Source of the DNA: Isosphaeraceae bacterium
GTDB taxonomy: Bacteria; Planctomycetota; Planctomycetia; Isosphaerales; Isosphaeraceae
Assembly: GCA_026004735.1 (NCBI GenBank)
Contig: BPJS01000001.1
Coordinates: 4,048,859-4,112,858, forward strand
DNA length: 64,000 nt
Direction of reading: 5' to 3'
Position 1 is the first letter of the stretch; every line of letters starts with the position of its first letter. This document shows positions 7,882-17,960 of the stretch, piece by piece. The notes beneath the pieces are model-generated. The model was not told where the DNA came from, made no database searches, and worked only from the letters and a program-made list of their open reading frames with translations. Both the position numbers and the translations under genes were made by a program.

Positions 7882-10116
7882 ATGACGAATCGAACGGATC
7901 AAGCCCGGCGCGTCGGGTTGATGTTGGTGTTGGGGCTGGCTGTGGCACTGCCGGGCCGAGGGCAGGAGGCCGAAGATCCGCAACAGCCTGCCTCGGAGAC
8001 CAATCCGGCAGTGCCGGCCGCGGGGCATTCGATCCACGGCGAGGCCTTTGATGAAGGCCCACGGCAAGCGGCACGGCTATTGCCGGGGATGGGCGAAGTG
8101 CGGTTTCCGGTCACGACGCAGAGCGCCGAGGCGCAGGCGTTTGTGACGCAAGGGGTCGCGCAACTGCATACGTTCTACTACCTGGAGGCAGAGCGTTCGT
8201 TCCGTCAGGCGGCGTGGCTCGACCCTGGCTGCGCAATGGCGTACTGGGGGATGGCGATGGCCAATGTCAACAACCAGCGGCGGGCCAAAGGTTTCCTGAA
8301 GGAGCTGGAGACGCGGGCAGGCGAGGGGCTGACACGTCGGGAGCGGTTGTACATCGAGGCGATCCAGGCGCTGTATGCCGAGGGGAAGGATGAGAAGCAG
8401 CGGCGCCTGGGTTACACGCGGGGGCTGGAGACGATCGTCCAAGAGTTTCCGGAGGATCTGGAGGCTCGGGCGTTTTTGGCGCTGGCGGCGTGGCAGAACG
8501 GTCAGAAGGACGGGTTCAACAGTCGGCAGGCGATTGAGGAGTTGCTGCAGACGATCGAGCGTTCGGCGCCGATGCATCCGGGGATGCACCATTACCGGAT
8601 CCACCTCTGGGATGGAGCGAAGCCAGAGCGGGCAGAGCGATCGGCGGGGCTGTACGCCCAGGCGGCGCCGGGGATTGCGCACGCCTGGCATATGCCGGGG
8701 CATACCTACGACGGGCTGAAGCGGTATGCCGAGGCGGCGCGGCAGCAGGAAGGTTCGGCGCGGGTGGATCACGCGGCGATGGCGCGGGACCGAATTCTTC
8801 CGTTCGAGATTCACAATTACGCGCACAACAACCAGTGGCTGGCGACCAGCCTGGGGCGGGTGGGCCGGGCGCGGGAGGCGATTGCCGTGGCGCGTAATCT
8901 GGTAGAGCAGCCGCACGATCCGGAGAAGAACCAGCCGAGCGACGGCGGGTCGTGCCAGCGGAGCGGGCGGGCGCGGTGGGTGGAGACACTGGTCAAGTTC
9001 GAGCTCTGGGACGAGCTGATCGACGCGGCCGATTCGGGGGCGCTCGACTGGTCGGATCTGCCGATCGAGCAGAAGGACCGGGCGCGGGCGCTAGGACTCG
9101 CGTATGGCCATCTGGGGCGAGCGAATGATTTGAGGCTTCAGATTGAGGCCCTCAAGGCGCTTCAGCCCCAGGAGAAGCCGGAGGGCGAGAAGGAGGGTCG
9201 GCGGGAGCGTTCGGTGCCCGGCCTGGATGCGGCGATCGCGGAGCTGGAGGCGTATCTGGCGGCGCTCGAGGGGCGGGACGAGGACGCGGTGCGGTGGCTG
9301 GAGAAGGCACGGCCGCGTGCCGAGGAGCGGGCGCGGTTGCTGCTTCGGCTCGGGCGTAAGCAAAAGGCGGAGGCCGCGGCTCGGGACGCGGTGGGCGAGC
9401 AGGAGAACCAGTATGTGCCGCTGGCGACGTTGGTCGAGGTGCTGGCTGCGGTCGGCAAGGAGGACGAAGCGCGGGAGCAACTGGCCAAGTTGTACGCAAC
9501 GTTCCCCGACGCCGACCGTGAATTGCCGATTGCGCGACGGCTCGAAGCGCTGGCGTCGAGCTGGGGGGTAGCGAGAGCCGCGACGGCCGAGGACGCGTTG
9601 CCAAGGGACGGCTTAGAGCATCTTGGGCCGCTGCTCTGGTCGCCGTGTGCGGCCGAGCCGCTTCAGCTCGAAGACACGGAGGGTCAGGTTTGGGATTTGG
9701 GGGATCATCGGGGCCGGAACGTCGTGGTGCTGTTTTTCCTGGGCGGAAAATGTGCCCACTGCATGCAGCAACTCCGGCTCTTCGGCGACGAGATCGATGC
9801 GCTCGCTGCGTTGGACGCGGATCTGGTGGCGGTCAGTACGGATGATCGGGAGGCATCGCGTCAACTGAAGGCGAATGGCGAGGGGGTTGAGTTTCCGATG
9901 CCGTTGCTGGCTGATCCTGAACTGGAGGTGTTTCGGCAGTATCGCTGTTACGACGATTTTGAGCAGACGCCGCTCCACGGGACGTTCTTGATCGATCGGC
10001 ACGGCCAGGTCTGGTGGCGGCGGTTTTCGGCCGATCCGTTTCTGGATGTTGAATTTGTCAAGCGCGAGCTGGAGCGGATGAATCGTCTGTGCCGGACGGG
10101 GGCAACGAAGTCATGA
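7882..10116 (+). CDS. TPR protein with C-terminal thioredoxin-like (redoxin) domain
   Basis: A 744-residue protein with an N-terminal hydrophobic signal (LMLVLGLAVALPG), a long TPR-rich helical region (about 65-560), and a C-terminal AhpC/TSA-Redoxin domain. The redoxin part keeps a CxxC pair (CAHC, Cys624-Cys627) inside FFLGGKCAHCMQQL and the usual GTFLIDRHGQVWW strand. Likely an exported thiol-disulfide oxidoreductase or peroxiredoxin-like protein whose TPRs hold partners; substrate unknown. The ribosome site before the ATG is weak. The stop overlaps the queE start as ATGA. Confidence 0.8.
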   Translation: MTNRTDQARRVGLMLVLGLAVALPGRGQEAEDPQQPASETNPAVPAAGHSIHGEAFDEGPRQAARLLPGMGEVRFPVTTQSAEAQAFVTQGVAQLHTFYYLEAERSFRQAAWLDPGCAMAYWGMAMANVNNQRRAKGFLKELETRAGEGLTRRERLYIEAIQALYAEGKDEKQRRLGYTRGLETIVQEFPEDLEARAFLALAAWQNGQKDGFNSRQAIEELLQTIERSAPMHPGMHHYRIHLWDGAKPERAERSAGLYAQAAPGIAHAWHMPGHTYDGLKRYAEAARQQEGSARVDHAAMARDRILPFEIHNYAHNNQWLATSLGRVGRAREAIAVARNLVEQPHDPEKNQPSDGGSCQRSGRARWVETLVKFELWDELIDAADSGALDWSDLPIEQKDRARALGLAYGHLGRANDLRLQIEALKALQPQEKPEGEKEGRRERSVPGLDAAIAELEAYLAALEGRDEDAVRWLEKARPRAEERARLLLRLGRKQKAEAAARDAVGEQENQYVPLATLVEVLAAVGKEDEAREQLAKLYATFPDADRELPIARRLEALASSWGVARAATAEDALPRDGLEHLGPLLWSPCAAEPLQLEDTEGQVWDLGDHRGRNVVVLFFLGGKCAHCMQQLRLFGDEIDALAALDADLVAVSTDDREASRQLKANGEGVEFPMPLLADPELEVFRQYRCYDDFEQTPLHGTFLIDRHGQVWWRRFSADPFLDVEFVKRELERMNRLCRTGATKS

Positions 10117-10820
10117 GGGTGTCGATCGAGGACGGGGTCTGGGCGCGGCGGCTGCGGGTCCTCGAGCCGCGGTTGCCTGGGACGCTGGTGGTTCACGAGG
10201 TCTACCGGAGCCTTCAGGGCGAAGGGACGCGGGCGGGGCTGCCGTGCGTCTTCGTGCGGCTGGCGGGCTGTCCGATGCGGTGTGTCTATTGCGACACGCC
10301 GCATGCGTTTCATCAGGGTGTAGCGCGGAGGCTGGAAGAACTGATCGACGAGGTCCTGGGTTACGGCGATCGGCTCGTGCAAATCACCGGCGGAGAGCCG
10401 CTGGTCCAGGAGGAGGTCTATCCGCTGATGGAACGGCTGGCCGATGCCGGTCGTACGGTTCTGCTAGAGACCGGCGGCGGCGTGGAAACGTCGCGGGTGG
10501 ATCCGCGGGTGTGCGTGATTCTGGACGTCAAGACACCCGGGTCGGGCGAGGTGGCGGCGAATGTCTGGGGGAATCTGGACCGGCTGCGGGCACAGGATGA
10601 GGTCAAGTTTGTGGTGTGCGACGAGGCCGATTTTCGCTGGTCGCTGGAGGTGATTGACCGGTATCGGCTGGTCGAACGGGTCCCGGTGTTAATCAGTCCG
10701 GCGTTTGGGCGGGTGGGGCTGGAGGAGCTGGCCGGTTGGATTCTGGACTCGCGGTTGCCGCTCCGGATGCAGGTGCAACTGCACAAGGTGATCTGGGGGC
10801 CGGACCGGCGCGGGGTGTGA
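10113..10820 (+). CDS. queE: 7-carboxy-7-deazaguanine synthase
   Basis: Radical SAM enzyme that turns 6-carboxy-tetrahydropterin into 7-carboxy-7-deazaguanine for queuosine synthesis. The 235-residue chain has the family N-terminus (VYRSLQGEGTRAG), a CxxxCxxC iron-sulfur motif (Cys53, Cys57, Cys60; CPMRCVYCDT) and ITGGEPL for SAM binding. I start it at the ATG overlapping the previous stop (ATGA) rather than 24 bases upstream. None of the other queuosine genes (queC, queD, queF) is nearby. The coupling to a TPR-redoxin gene is unusual. Confidence 0.93.
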   Translation: MRVSIEDGVWARRLRVLEPRLPGTLVVHEVYRSLQGEGTRAGLPCVFVRLAGCPMRCVYCDTPHAFHQGVARRLEELIDEVLGYGDRLVQITGGEPLVQEEVYPLMERLADAGRTVLLETGGGVETSRVDPRVCVILDVKTPGSGEVAANVWGNLDRLRAQDEVKFVVCDEADFRWSLEVIDRYRLVERVPVLISPAFGRVGLEELAGWILDSRLPLRMQVQLHKVIWGPDRRGV

Positions 10821-10984
10821 GGGCGGGAGTACGGCCTGGTTAGCCGACAACCGGGAAGCGAGCGACAGGCTGGCGACCGTGAGAGGTCGAGGGGCGGCGA
10901 GTCGGGAAGGATGCAGGGCGAGGGCGGGGCTGGGGGCGTCGAAGCGAACGGATCGGCTTGGAGTCGGAGATCCAAGCAGATCGT

Positions 10985-11821
10985 TCAGGCCGAACTGGGG
11001 GCGAGGGGGTCTGGTGGATCGGCGAGGGAGTCGGCGGGGTCAAGGGCGAAGAGCCGCTGGGCGTTGCGGGTGGTGATCTGGGCCAGTTCGGTAGGGGCGA
11101 GATCGCGGAGGGCGGCGATTCGCTCGGCGGTGTGAATGAGCCGGGCCGGTTCGTTGGGGAAACGGCCGCGGAGGGGGTGGGGGCTGAGGTAGGGGCTGTC
11201 GGTCTCGATGAGGAGGCGGTCGTCCGGGATGCGCCGCGCGACCTCGCGGAGAGGGTCGTTTTTGCGGCCGGGGAAGGTGACCATCCCGGCAAACGAGATG
11301 TGGAGTCCCAAGGCGAGGAACTCCTCGGCATCGGCGGCGGTGCCGGTGAAGGAGTGGAGGACGCCGCGGACGGGCCGGCCCAGGCGGGAGAGCTGGGCGA
11401 CGATCTCGGATTCGCAGTTGCGGCAGTGGATGACCAGGGGGAGATCGAGTTGCTCGGCCAGTTCAATGTGGCGGTCGAAAAAGACGCGTTGCTGGTCGAA
11501 GGGGGTGTGGTCCCAGTAGCGGTCGAGACCGGTTTCGCCGAGGGCGCGGACGCGGGGTTGGAGCGCCAGGCGGGTGATGGTGTTCCAGTCGTCGGGCGCA
11601 GACTGGGCGACGAGGTTGGGTTGGATGCCGACGGAGGCGAACAGACCCCGGTGGCGGGAGGCGAGGTCAAGGGCGTCGGCCGAGTCGGCGGCGGTGGTGG
11701 CAACGGTGAGGATCTGGCGGACGCCCGCGGCCGCGGCATTCCGGAGGATCGCATCGAGCTCGAACCGAAGCGATGCGTCGGCCAGGTGGGCGTGGGTGTC
11801 GACCAGGCAGGGTTGAAGCAT
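10985..11821 (-). CDS. tatD: TatD family metal-dependent hydrolase/DNase
   Basis: A 278-residue TIM-barrel amidohydrolase. Metal ligands seen: the N-terminal VDTHAHL, the mid-chain conserved Glu in GETGLD, a His in LPLVIHCR, a second His in GVLHSFTG, and the terminal IETDSPYLSPHP. TatD proteins are 3'-5' exonucleases or D-aminoacyl-tRNA-type hydrolases; the exact substrate is not settled by sequence. The start is the ATG directly before the barrel; a longer in-frame extension lacks family similarity. Divergent from nusA and convergent with queE. Confidence 0.92.
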   Translation of the reverse strand: MLQPCLVDTHAHLADASLRFELDAILRNAAAAGVRQILTVATTAADSADALDLASRHRGLFASVGIQPNLVAQSAPDDWNTITRLALQPRVRALGETGLDRYWDHTPFDQQRVFFDRHIELAEQLDLPLVIHCRNCESEIVAQLSRLGRPVRGVLHSFTGTAADAEEFLALGLHISFAGMVTFPGRKNDPLREVARRIPDDRLLIETDSPYLSPHPLRGRFPNEPARLIHTAERIAALRDLAPTELAQITTRNAQRLFALDPADSLADPPDPLAPSSA

Positions 11822-12206
11822 GGGTCGTGGTCGGGAACGTGAAGGGTTGCGGAGATCAACGGCCGGCTTGACAGACGCAGGGATGGGACTGACAATCCTA
11901 TGCGACGGAATTGTCCCCGGTCTCGGGTCTGGAGAGGGGGCGTCGGGTCGTGCCCCGCGAGATTGGCGGCGGTGGATCCTGGGCCGCCCTGAGGGGTGAT
12001 TCCGCGAGGTCGAAGCGCAGGGGCTGAGAATTTGGTTGGATGCGCTTCGGCACAATCCCCGAGGGGGCGTTGCGCAGAACCTCGCGTCGTGGCGAGAGCG
12101 TGACACCGGGGCTGAGCGAGGCCTCCTCGAGGAGGCACTCGAAGGATCCCGACGCGCCCTGGTCGTTCGAGCTGGGGCCCACCGCTTCGTGAAGGACAGG
12201 CTGAAG
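11822..12206. other. Divergent tatD-nusA intergenic region with long nusA leader
   Basis: About 385 bases. It contains a sigma70-like promoter near the tatD end pointing at nusA, leaving a leader of about 300 bases before the nusA start. The rimP gene that normally precedes nusA is not here. G+C-rich hairpins are possible in the leader (for example around the CCCCGAGGGGG at 12056-12066), but I see no known riboswitch or RNA gene. Confidence 0.5.
11868..11896 (+). promoter_or_regulatory. Sigma70-like promoter upstream of nusA
   Basis: A perfect -35 box TTGACA (11868-11873) is followed after 17 bases by GACAAT (11891-11896, four of six consensus bases). It starts only 47 bases before the tatD start on the other strand and would give nusA a leader of about 300 bases, long enough for autoregulation of the nusA-infB operon. 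Confidence 0.5.
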
Positions 12207-13679
12207 ATGAGCGTGGACCTGGTCCGGATTGTCGACAGCATTCATCGCGACAAGAACATCCCCAAGGAAGTCCTGTTCGAGGGGATTGAGTCGGCTCTGG
12301 CCACGGCCGCGAAGAAGCATTTTCCGGAAGCGACCGATATTCAGGTGACGATTGATCAGGAAACGGGCAAGGCGACGACGATCGCCGATGGGCAGGTGGT
12401 GGAGCCGCCCGATTTTGGGCGGATCGCGGCGCAGACGGCCAAGCAAGTGATCATTCAGAAGATCCGGGAGGCCGAGCGCGACAGCCTTTACGAGGAATTC
12501 GGCGCGCAGCGGGGAGAGTTGATCACGGGGACGGTCCAGCGGTTCGAGAGCGGGGCGGTGACGGTCAACCTGGGTAAGACGGATGCGATTTTGCCGCGGG
12601 GCGATCAGATTCCGGGTGATGATCTGCATCCGGGGGAGCGGGTCCGCGCGATCATCAAGGAGGTGAAGAAAGCCGGACAGCGGGTCAAGATCATCCTGAG
12701 CCGGACGCATCCGGATTTTGTGCGGCGGCTGTTTGAGCTGGAGATTCCGGAGATCGCCGACGGGGTGATTCAGATTCGGGCGCTAGCGCGAGAGGCGGGG
12801 TTCCGGTCGAAGGTGGCTGTGACCTCGCTGGATTCGAAGGTCGACGCGGTGGGGGCGTGCGTCGGGGTGCGGGGTACCCGGATCAAGAACATTGTGGACG
12901 AATTGGGCGGAGAGCGCATCGACATTGTGCGCTGGAATGATTCGTACCAGGTCTTGATACCGAACGCGTTGCAGCCAGCGACGGTCGAAGAGGTAATGTT
13001 GTGCAACCTGTTGGGCCGGGCGATCGTGCTCGTGAGCGAGGATCAGCTCTCGCTGGCGATCGGGCGTCGGGGCCAGAATGTGCGGCTGGCGTCGAAGCTG
13101 GTCGGGTACGACATCGAAATCATGACGGCCGAGGATCTCGACGCGGCGATCGACCGAGCGGTGGTGGCGTTCACGCAGATCGAGGGGATGACGCCGGAGC
13201 TGGCCGAGCGGCTGGTCGAGCACGGGGTGCTGAGCTACGACGATTTGTCGGTGATGGAACCGGAAATCCTGGTGGAGACGATCGACGGCCTGGATCTGGA
13301 ACTGGCCGAGTCGATCATCGCGCAGGCCGACGCGCTGTCGGAGCAGCAGACGGAGGAGACACCGCGTCGCAAGCCGCGGCTGACGGTCGTCGAGGCGGAT
13401 CGCGAGGCCGACGGGGATGGCGAGTCGGCCGAGGCGGCCGCGGAGTCGGAAGAGTCGGCCGGTGATTCGGAGGTGATCGAAGGTGCGGTGGAGTCGGAAG
13501 GCGAGAGCCACGAGCTGAGAGACCTGGAACTGGCCGAGGAGTCGTCGGGCCTGGGTGGGCATGAGGTCACCTTTCCGCCGCCGGAGGATGATCAGAACGC
13601 GACCGAACGGATCGTGACGGAGGCGGTGGCCGGTTACGACCGGGAGGAGACCCGGGAGGAATCGGGCGAGTCGGAGTGA
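12207..13679 (+). CDS. nusA: Transcription termination/antitermination factor NusA
   Basis: RNA polymerase-associated elongation factor. The 490 residues contain the NusA N-terminal domain (1-125, starting [15 protein letters not shown]), an S1 domain (about 135-200, [16 protein letters not shown]), two KH domains (about 200-345, including [20 protein letters not shown] and [13 protein letters not shown]), a helix-hairpin-helix repeat (about 370-425) and a Glu/Ser-rich acidic tail. The ATG chosen puts the family N-terminus first; a GAAGGA lies upstream. It heads the nusA-infB-ylxP-rbfA group. Confidence 0.97.
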   Translation: MSVDLVRIVDSIHRDKNIPKEVLFEGIESALATAAKKHFPEATDIQVTIDQETGKATTIADGQVVEPPDFGRIAAQTAKQVIIQKIREAERDSLYEEFGAQRGELITGTVQRFESGAVTVNLGKTDAILPRGDQIPGDDLHPGERVRAIIKEVKKAGQRVKIILSRTHPDFVRRLFELEIPEIADGVIQIRALAREAGFRSKVAVTSLDSKVDAVGACVGVRGTRIKNIVDELGGERIDIVRWNDSYQVLIPNALQPATVEEVMLCNLLGRAIVLVSEDQLSLAIGRRGQNVRLASKLVGYDIEIMTAEDLDAAIDRAVVAFTQIEGMTPELAERLVEHGVLSYDDLSVMEPEILVETIDGLDLELAESIIAQADALSEQQTEETPRRKPRLTVVEADREADGDGESAEAAAESEESAGDSEVIEGAVESEGESHELRDLELAEESSGLGGHEVTFPPPEDDQNATERIVTEAVAGYDREETREESGESE

Positions 13680-13803
13680 GAGGGGTCGGAGTCGAGGAAA
13701 AGTCTCGTCAATCTCCGGCTCGATTTCGTACTATGAGCAAGATCGCGGCGGGGACGTGCAAGGTTTGAGTTTAGTCGGGAGTCGAGGAGGGTTGCCTTCG
13801 TCT

Positions 13804-16800
13804 ATGCGTGTTCATGAGCTGGCCAAGAAGTTGGGCGTCAAGACGCCGGATTTGATTGAGCGCCTGCGGGAACTCGGTCTGGAGGCGAAGTCAAGCCCCT
13901 TGGCCGGCCTCGATGAGAGCACGGTGGAGCGGATCGAGCGACTGTACCGCGGACAGGAGGCTGAGACCCGGGAACCGCAGGTGGCGGTTGACGCGACGCC
14001 CGCGGCCGAGGAGAAGGCGAGGCCGGCGGCGGCCGTGAAGCCGGCGGCCACAAGCCGGCCGGCGGTAGCGGCGCGGGCAGAGGCCCCGGAGTCGGGTCCC
14101 GCTCTGGGGACCGGGGCGGCGGGATCGGAAGCGGTGACCGCGGCGGCGGGTCCGGCCGCGGCGAGTGCTGGTGCTGCGCCTTCGACAGCGCCGACGTCAG
14201 GATCTGCGGGCGCCGCTGCGGCAGGACCGGCGGGCGCAGTGACCGGTGCTGCGCCCTCGAAAGCGCCGGCGGCGAGTCCGGCGGGGTCAGGTCCGGGCGC
14301 TGGAGCATCGAAACCGTCGCCGGTGGGGTCAGGTCCGGGTGCTGGAGCATCGAAACCGTCCCCGGCGGCGCCGGCGGTGGGTTCTGGGGTGAATGTGCCG
14401 GCAGCGGGGAGGCCCGGGCCGACTGGAGGCGGGGCGACAGGTCCGTTGTCGGGATTTCGATCAGGCCCGCGGCCGGCGGGGCCGCTGGCTGCGCACACAC
14501 CGCATCGGGGGACCTTTGGCGGGGCCTCGGGCGGCTCGGGTGGGACCAGTGCGCCGCCTCGACCGACCGGGCCGTTGCAGCGTAGCGACTACATTTCACC
14601 GACGGGGACGCGTGGGGCCGTACCGACGGATCGGCGGCCGGTGACGTTGCCGAGTCAGCAGCCGAAGCCTGCGGGCGCGGGGCCGGAGGGACGTCGGGAG
14701 TCGGGGGGTGGTCCCCGGGGAGGGAACCGGCCGCTGCCGGTGGTGGCGCCGCCGCCGGCGCCGGCGAGCGGGGCTCGGCCGGCGGCGTCGCGGCCGTCGG
14801 GTCCAATACCGGGGGCGTTGAAACCGGATAAGAAGTTTACGGTTGAGGAATATCGGCGGATGGTTAGCAGTGGGGCGGCGGCGGGTCCGCGGCCTGCTGC
14901 GCCGGGGTCGCCGCCTCGGCCGGCGGGGCCAGCGCCGACGCGGCCTCCGGTCGTGCCGCCGGCGGCGTTGGGCGAGGTTGTCCGAGGTCCGGTATTGCCG
15001 GTTTCGGATGAGGAGGAGCGGCGGGGCGGTTCGCGTAAAGGTGGACCGGTTGAGCGGGAGCGGGTCCGGCCGGGGTTGAAGAAGCGGCCGGAGGACCGAG
15101 CGACGACGTTTGCGACCACCTCGGCGATTCCGGTCGAGGTGATCATGAACGAGGAGGATCGACCCGGCGGTCGGCGGTTCACTCCGTCGCGGAGCGGGAG
15201 TCGGCGGAGCGGGCGGCGGAGCGGCGGGGCGGCGGTGATTGCGCCCCGTAAGACCTCGGCGGAGATTGAGCCGCCGATTACGGTGCGGGCGTTGTCGGAG
15301 GCGCTGGGAGTCAAGGCCAATCAGATCATCCGCAAGCTTTGGGATACGGTCGGGCCGGCGGTGACGATCAACTCGGTGCTCGACGACGAGACAGCGATGG
15401 AGATTGCACTCGAGCTGGGGGTGGAGCTGACGATTGCGGCGCCGGCCGACGTCGAGCAGCAACTGCTCGAAGGTTCGGAGGACGAAGGTCAGGATGAGGC
15501 GGCGCGGCAGCCGCGTCCGCCGATCATCACGGTGCTGGGGCACGTCGATCACGGCAAGACGTCGCTGCTGGACCGGATCCGGAAGACGAATGTGGTGGCC
15601 GGGGAGTCGGGCGGGATTACGCAGCACATTGGCGCGTATCAAATTGAGCACAACGGGAAGCGGATCACGTTTGTCGATACGCCCGGGCACGAGGCGTTTA
15701 CGGCGATGCGTGCCCGGGGAGCGAACGTGACCGATATTGTGGTCTTGGTGGTGGCGGCCGATGACGGCGTGATGCCCCAGACCGTGGAAGCGATTGCCCA
15801 CGCCAAGGCGGCGGAGGTGCCGGTGGTGGTGGCGCTGAACAAAATCGACCTGCCGAATGCAGAGGCGCAGCAGAATATCACCAAGATTTACGGGGAGCTG
15901 GCCCAGCAGGGATTGAATCCGACCGAGTGGGGCGGAGACACGGAGGTGATTCGGACCTCGACGGTGACGGGTCGAGGCATAAGCGAGTTGCTTTCGACGC
16001 TGGAGACGCTGGCCGAATTGCTGGAGTTGAAGGCCAATCCGAATCGGGCGGCGCGGGGGACGTGTCTGGAGTCGTCGATTTCGGAGGGACGGGGGGTGGT
16101 GGCGACGATGCTGGTCCAAGACGGGACGTTGCGGGTGGGGGATGTGCTGGTTTGTGGCGAGAGTTATGGTCGGGTCCGAGCGTTGTATGACGATCAGGGG
16201 AGGTCGGTGGAGGCGGCGCCGCCGTCGATGCCGGTGGAGGTGACGGGTCTGGATTCGGTGCCGCCGGCTGGGGATCGGTTCTACGTGGTAGGCGATATAA
16301 CGCAGGCGCGTGAGATTGCCGAGTCGCGGCGTGAGCGTGGGCGAGGGGCGACTCTGACGGAACGCGCGCCGATCACGCTTGAGAATATTTTCTCGAGGAT
16401 GGCCGAGCAGAAGGTTAAGTCGTTGAACTTAATTTTGAAGGCGGATGTGCAGGGTTCGTTGGAGGCGTTGACCAAGGAGTTGGAGAAGCTCAAGAACGAC
16501 GAGGTGCCGGTGCGGGTGTTGCTCAAGGGGGTGGGAGGGATCACCGAGAGCGACATTTCGCTGGCCGAGGCCAGCGACGCGATTGTGATCGGCTTCAGGG
16601 TGGCGCCGGAGGATCGGGCCGTAGCGGCCGCCGAGGAGAAGAAGATCGACATTCGGCGGTATGACATCATTTACCAGGTCACCGACGAGATCAAAAAGGC
16701 GATTGAGGGTCTGCTGGTGCCCGAGGTCAAGGAAGTGCACCTCGGGCGAGCGACGGTGCGGCAGGTCTTCAAGATTTCGAAGGTGGGGACGGTGGCGGGT

Positions 16801-17028
16801 TGTTTTGTCACGCAGGGAACGATCGAGCGATCGGCCAAAGCGCGAATCATCCGGGAAGGGCGGGAGATTTACAAGGGGACGATCGAGGCGCTCAAGCGGT
16901 TCAAGGAGGATGTGCGGGAGGTGCGGGAGAATTTTGAGTGCGGGATCAAGATTTCGAACTTTGATGATATCAAGGTGGACGATACGATCGAGGCGTACCG
17001 GGTTGACGTGATTCGCCGGACCTTGTGA
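13804..17028 (+). CDS. infB: Translation initiation factor IF-2
   Basis: GTPase that delivers initiator tRNA to the 30S subunit. The chain has 1074 residues: IF2N domain 1 (1-52, [17 protein letters not shown]), a Pro/Ala/Gly-rich linker of more than 400 residues, IF2N domain 2 (about 495-545), then the G domain with G1 GHVDHGKT (about 577-584), G3 DTPGHEAF, G4 NKID, and domains II-IV to the C-terminus. The start ATG follows GAGGAGGG and gives the usual MRVHELAK N-terminus; an upstream GTG is less likely. The linker contains a 42-base tandem duplication. Confidence 0.97.
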   Translation: MRVHELAKKLGVKTPDLIERLRELGLEAKSSPLAGLDESTVERIERLYRGQEAETREPQVAVDATPAAEEKARPAAAVKPAATSRPAVAARAEAPESGPALGTGAAGSEAVTAAAGPAAASAGAAPSTAPTSGSAGAAAAGPAGAVTGAAPSKAPAASPAGSGPGAGASKPSPVGSGPGAGASKPSPAAPAVGSGVNVPAAGRPGPTGGGATGPLSGFRSGPRPAGPLAAHTPHRGTFGGASGGSGGTSAPPRPTGPLQRSDYISPTGTRGAVPTDRRPVTLPSQQPKPAGAGPEGRRESGGGPRGGNRPLPVVAPPPAPASGARPAASRPSGPIPGALKPDKKFTVEEYRRMVSSGAAAGPRPAAPGSPPRPAGPAPTRPPVVPPAALGEVVRGPVLPVSDEEERRGGSRKGGPVERERVRPGLKKRPEDRATTFATTSAIPVEVIMNEEDRPGGRRFTPSRSGSRRSGRRSGGAAVIAPRKTSAEIEPPITVRALSEALGVKANQIIRKLWDTVGPAVTINSVLDDETAMEIALELGVELTIAAPADVEQQLLEGSEDEGQDEAARQPRPPIITVLGHVDHGKTSLLDRIRKTNVVAGESGGITQHIGAYQIEHNGKRITFVDTPGHEAFTAMRARGANVTDIVVLVVAADDGVMPQTVEAIAHAKAAEVPVVVALNKIDLPNAEAQQNITKIYGELAQQGLNPTEWGGDTEVIRTSTVTGRGISELLSTLETLAELLELKANPNRAARGTCLESSISEGRGVVATMLVQDGTLRVGDVLVCGESYGRVRALYDDQGRSVEAAPPSMPVEVTGLDSVPPAGDRFYVVGDITQAREIAESRRERGRGATLTERAPITLENIFSRMAEQKVKSLNLILKADVQGSLEALTKELEKLKNDEVPVRVLLKGVGGITESDISLAEASDAIVIGFRVAPEDRAVAAAEEKKIDIRRYDIIYQVTDEIKKAIEGLLVPEVKEVHLGRATVRQVFKISKVGTVAGCFVTQGTIERSAKARIIREGREIYKGTIEALKRFKEDVREVRENFECGIKISNFDDIKVDDTIEAYRVDVIRRTL
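14283..14366 (+). repeat. 42-bp tandem duplication inside infB linker
   Basis: Two adjacent near-identical 42-base units (14283-14324 and 14325-14366) encode a repeated 14-residue stretch of the type [13 protein letters not shown]. It is in frame and falls in the disordered linker between the IF2N domains, so length change is probably tolerated. It is not a CRISPR or mobile repeat. Confidence 0.9.
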
Positions 17029-17057
17029 TCTGGGCGAGTTCTGCCGGGCGCAGCCCC

Positions 17058-17342
17058 ATGCATGTGCAATGCCTGACGGTTCGGCTGAACCTGGAGGGGT
17101 GTGGGGGGGCGGGGGAGCGGGACGCCCGACTGGCGGCGTTGGCGGGCCGGTTGCGAGGGCATTTGAATGTGGCGGCCGCGTATGGCGGGGTACCGGGGAC
17201 GCAGGCAGAGGGCTGGTTGACGCTGGTGACGGTTGCGGCCAAGCCGCGTGAGGCGCGGCGGACTCTGGAGGAAGCGGCCGAAGCGCTCGCGGCACATCCC
17301 GATTGCCGGCTCACGGCTCCGCCTGAGTGGATTCGACTCTGA
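17058..17342 (+). CDS. ylxP: DUF503 / YlxP family protein
   Basis: A 94-residue protein matching the DUF503 family, which sits between infB and rbfA in many bacteria and is thought to assist ribosome or 30S assembly. The chosen ATG gives the family N-terminus (MHVQCLTVRLNLEG), followed by the helical RDARLAALAGRLRGHLNVAAA segment and a long second helix. A GTG overlapping the infB stop would add eleven residues not seen in the family. It ends 46 bases before rbfA. Confidence 0.8.
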   Translation: MHVQCLTVRLNLEGCGGAGERDARLAALAGRLRGHLNVAAAYGGVPGTQAEGWLTLVTVAAKPREARRTLEEAAEALAAHPDCRLTAPPEWIRL

Positions 17343-17388
17343 GGGGACTGATCACAGGTCGAGAGAGAAAGCGAGGACGTCGACGCCC

Positions 17389-17847
17389 ATGCCGTCGCAC
17401 CGCCCGGAACGAGTGGCCGAGGCGATCCGTGAAGTGGTTGCCGAGTCGGTCCTGTTTGAATTGAATGACCCGCGAATCCGTGGGGTGACGGTGTTGCGGG
17501 CGGAGGTGGCGCGCGACTTGCGGTCGGCGGTCGTGTATGTCACGGTGATGGGGTCGGAGGGGGAGCGTCGGCGGGCGTTGCATGCGTTGCAGCACGCGGC
17601 TGGGCATCTCCAATCCCGGGTGGCGCGACGGCTACAGACGCGGTTTACGCCGATCTTGCGATTTGAGCTCGACGAAGGCGTACGGCATTCGGTGGAGATG
17701 TCGCGGTTGATCGCCGAAGCGTTGGCCGAGGACGCAGCGCGACATCCGCCGACGGCGCCGGCCCCCAACGCCGCCCCCCCTGCCCTGCCCCAATCGGACG
17801 GCGCTCGCGGCGAATCGGCCGCGCCAGAGGAAGCCGGCGGATCTTGA
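17389..17847 (+). CDS. rbfA: Ribosome-binding factor A
   Basis: Small KH-fold factor for 16S rRNA 5'-end maturation and cold adaptation. The 152 residues show the RbfA core: RVAEAIREVVAESV, LNDPRI-x-GVTVLRAEVARDL, the VVYVTVMGS strand and a final FELDEGVRHSVEMSRLI helix. The last 30 or so residues form an Ala/Pro-rich tail beyond the usual length. The start is set by GAGGA eleven bases upstream and by the MPSHRPERVAEAI beginning. Last clear gene of the nusA-infB group. Confidence 0.93.
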   Translation: MPSHRPERVAEAIREVVAESVLFELNDPRIRGVTVLRAEVARDLRSAVVYVTVMGSEGERRRALHALQHAAGHLQSRVARRLQTRFTPILRFELDEGVRHSVEMSRLIAEALAEDAARHPPTAPAPNAAPPALPQSDGARGESAAPEEAGGS

Positions 17848-17960
17848 TCCGCGAGCCGGGGCGTTCACCCGGCGGCCGTGCGACAACCGGCGTCCGGTCG
17901 GGATCCGGAGATGTTTCGGGTTTGAATCGAAACCACCAGAGTGCAGAAGACGATTGATCT

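Noticed and set aside
11898..12710. Minus-strand frame opposite nusA
   Set aside because: Antisense shadow of a clear nusA; no start signal or family pattern.
14283..14366. Possible mobile or regulatory direct repeat
   Set aside because: Two in-frame 42-base units coding part of the IF2 linker; a simple coding duplication.
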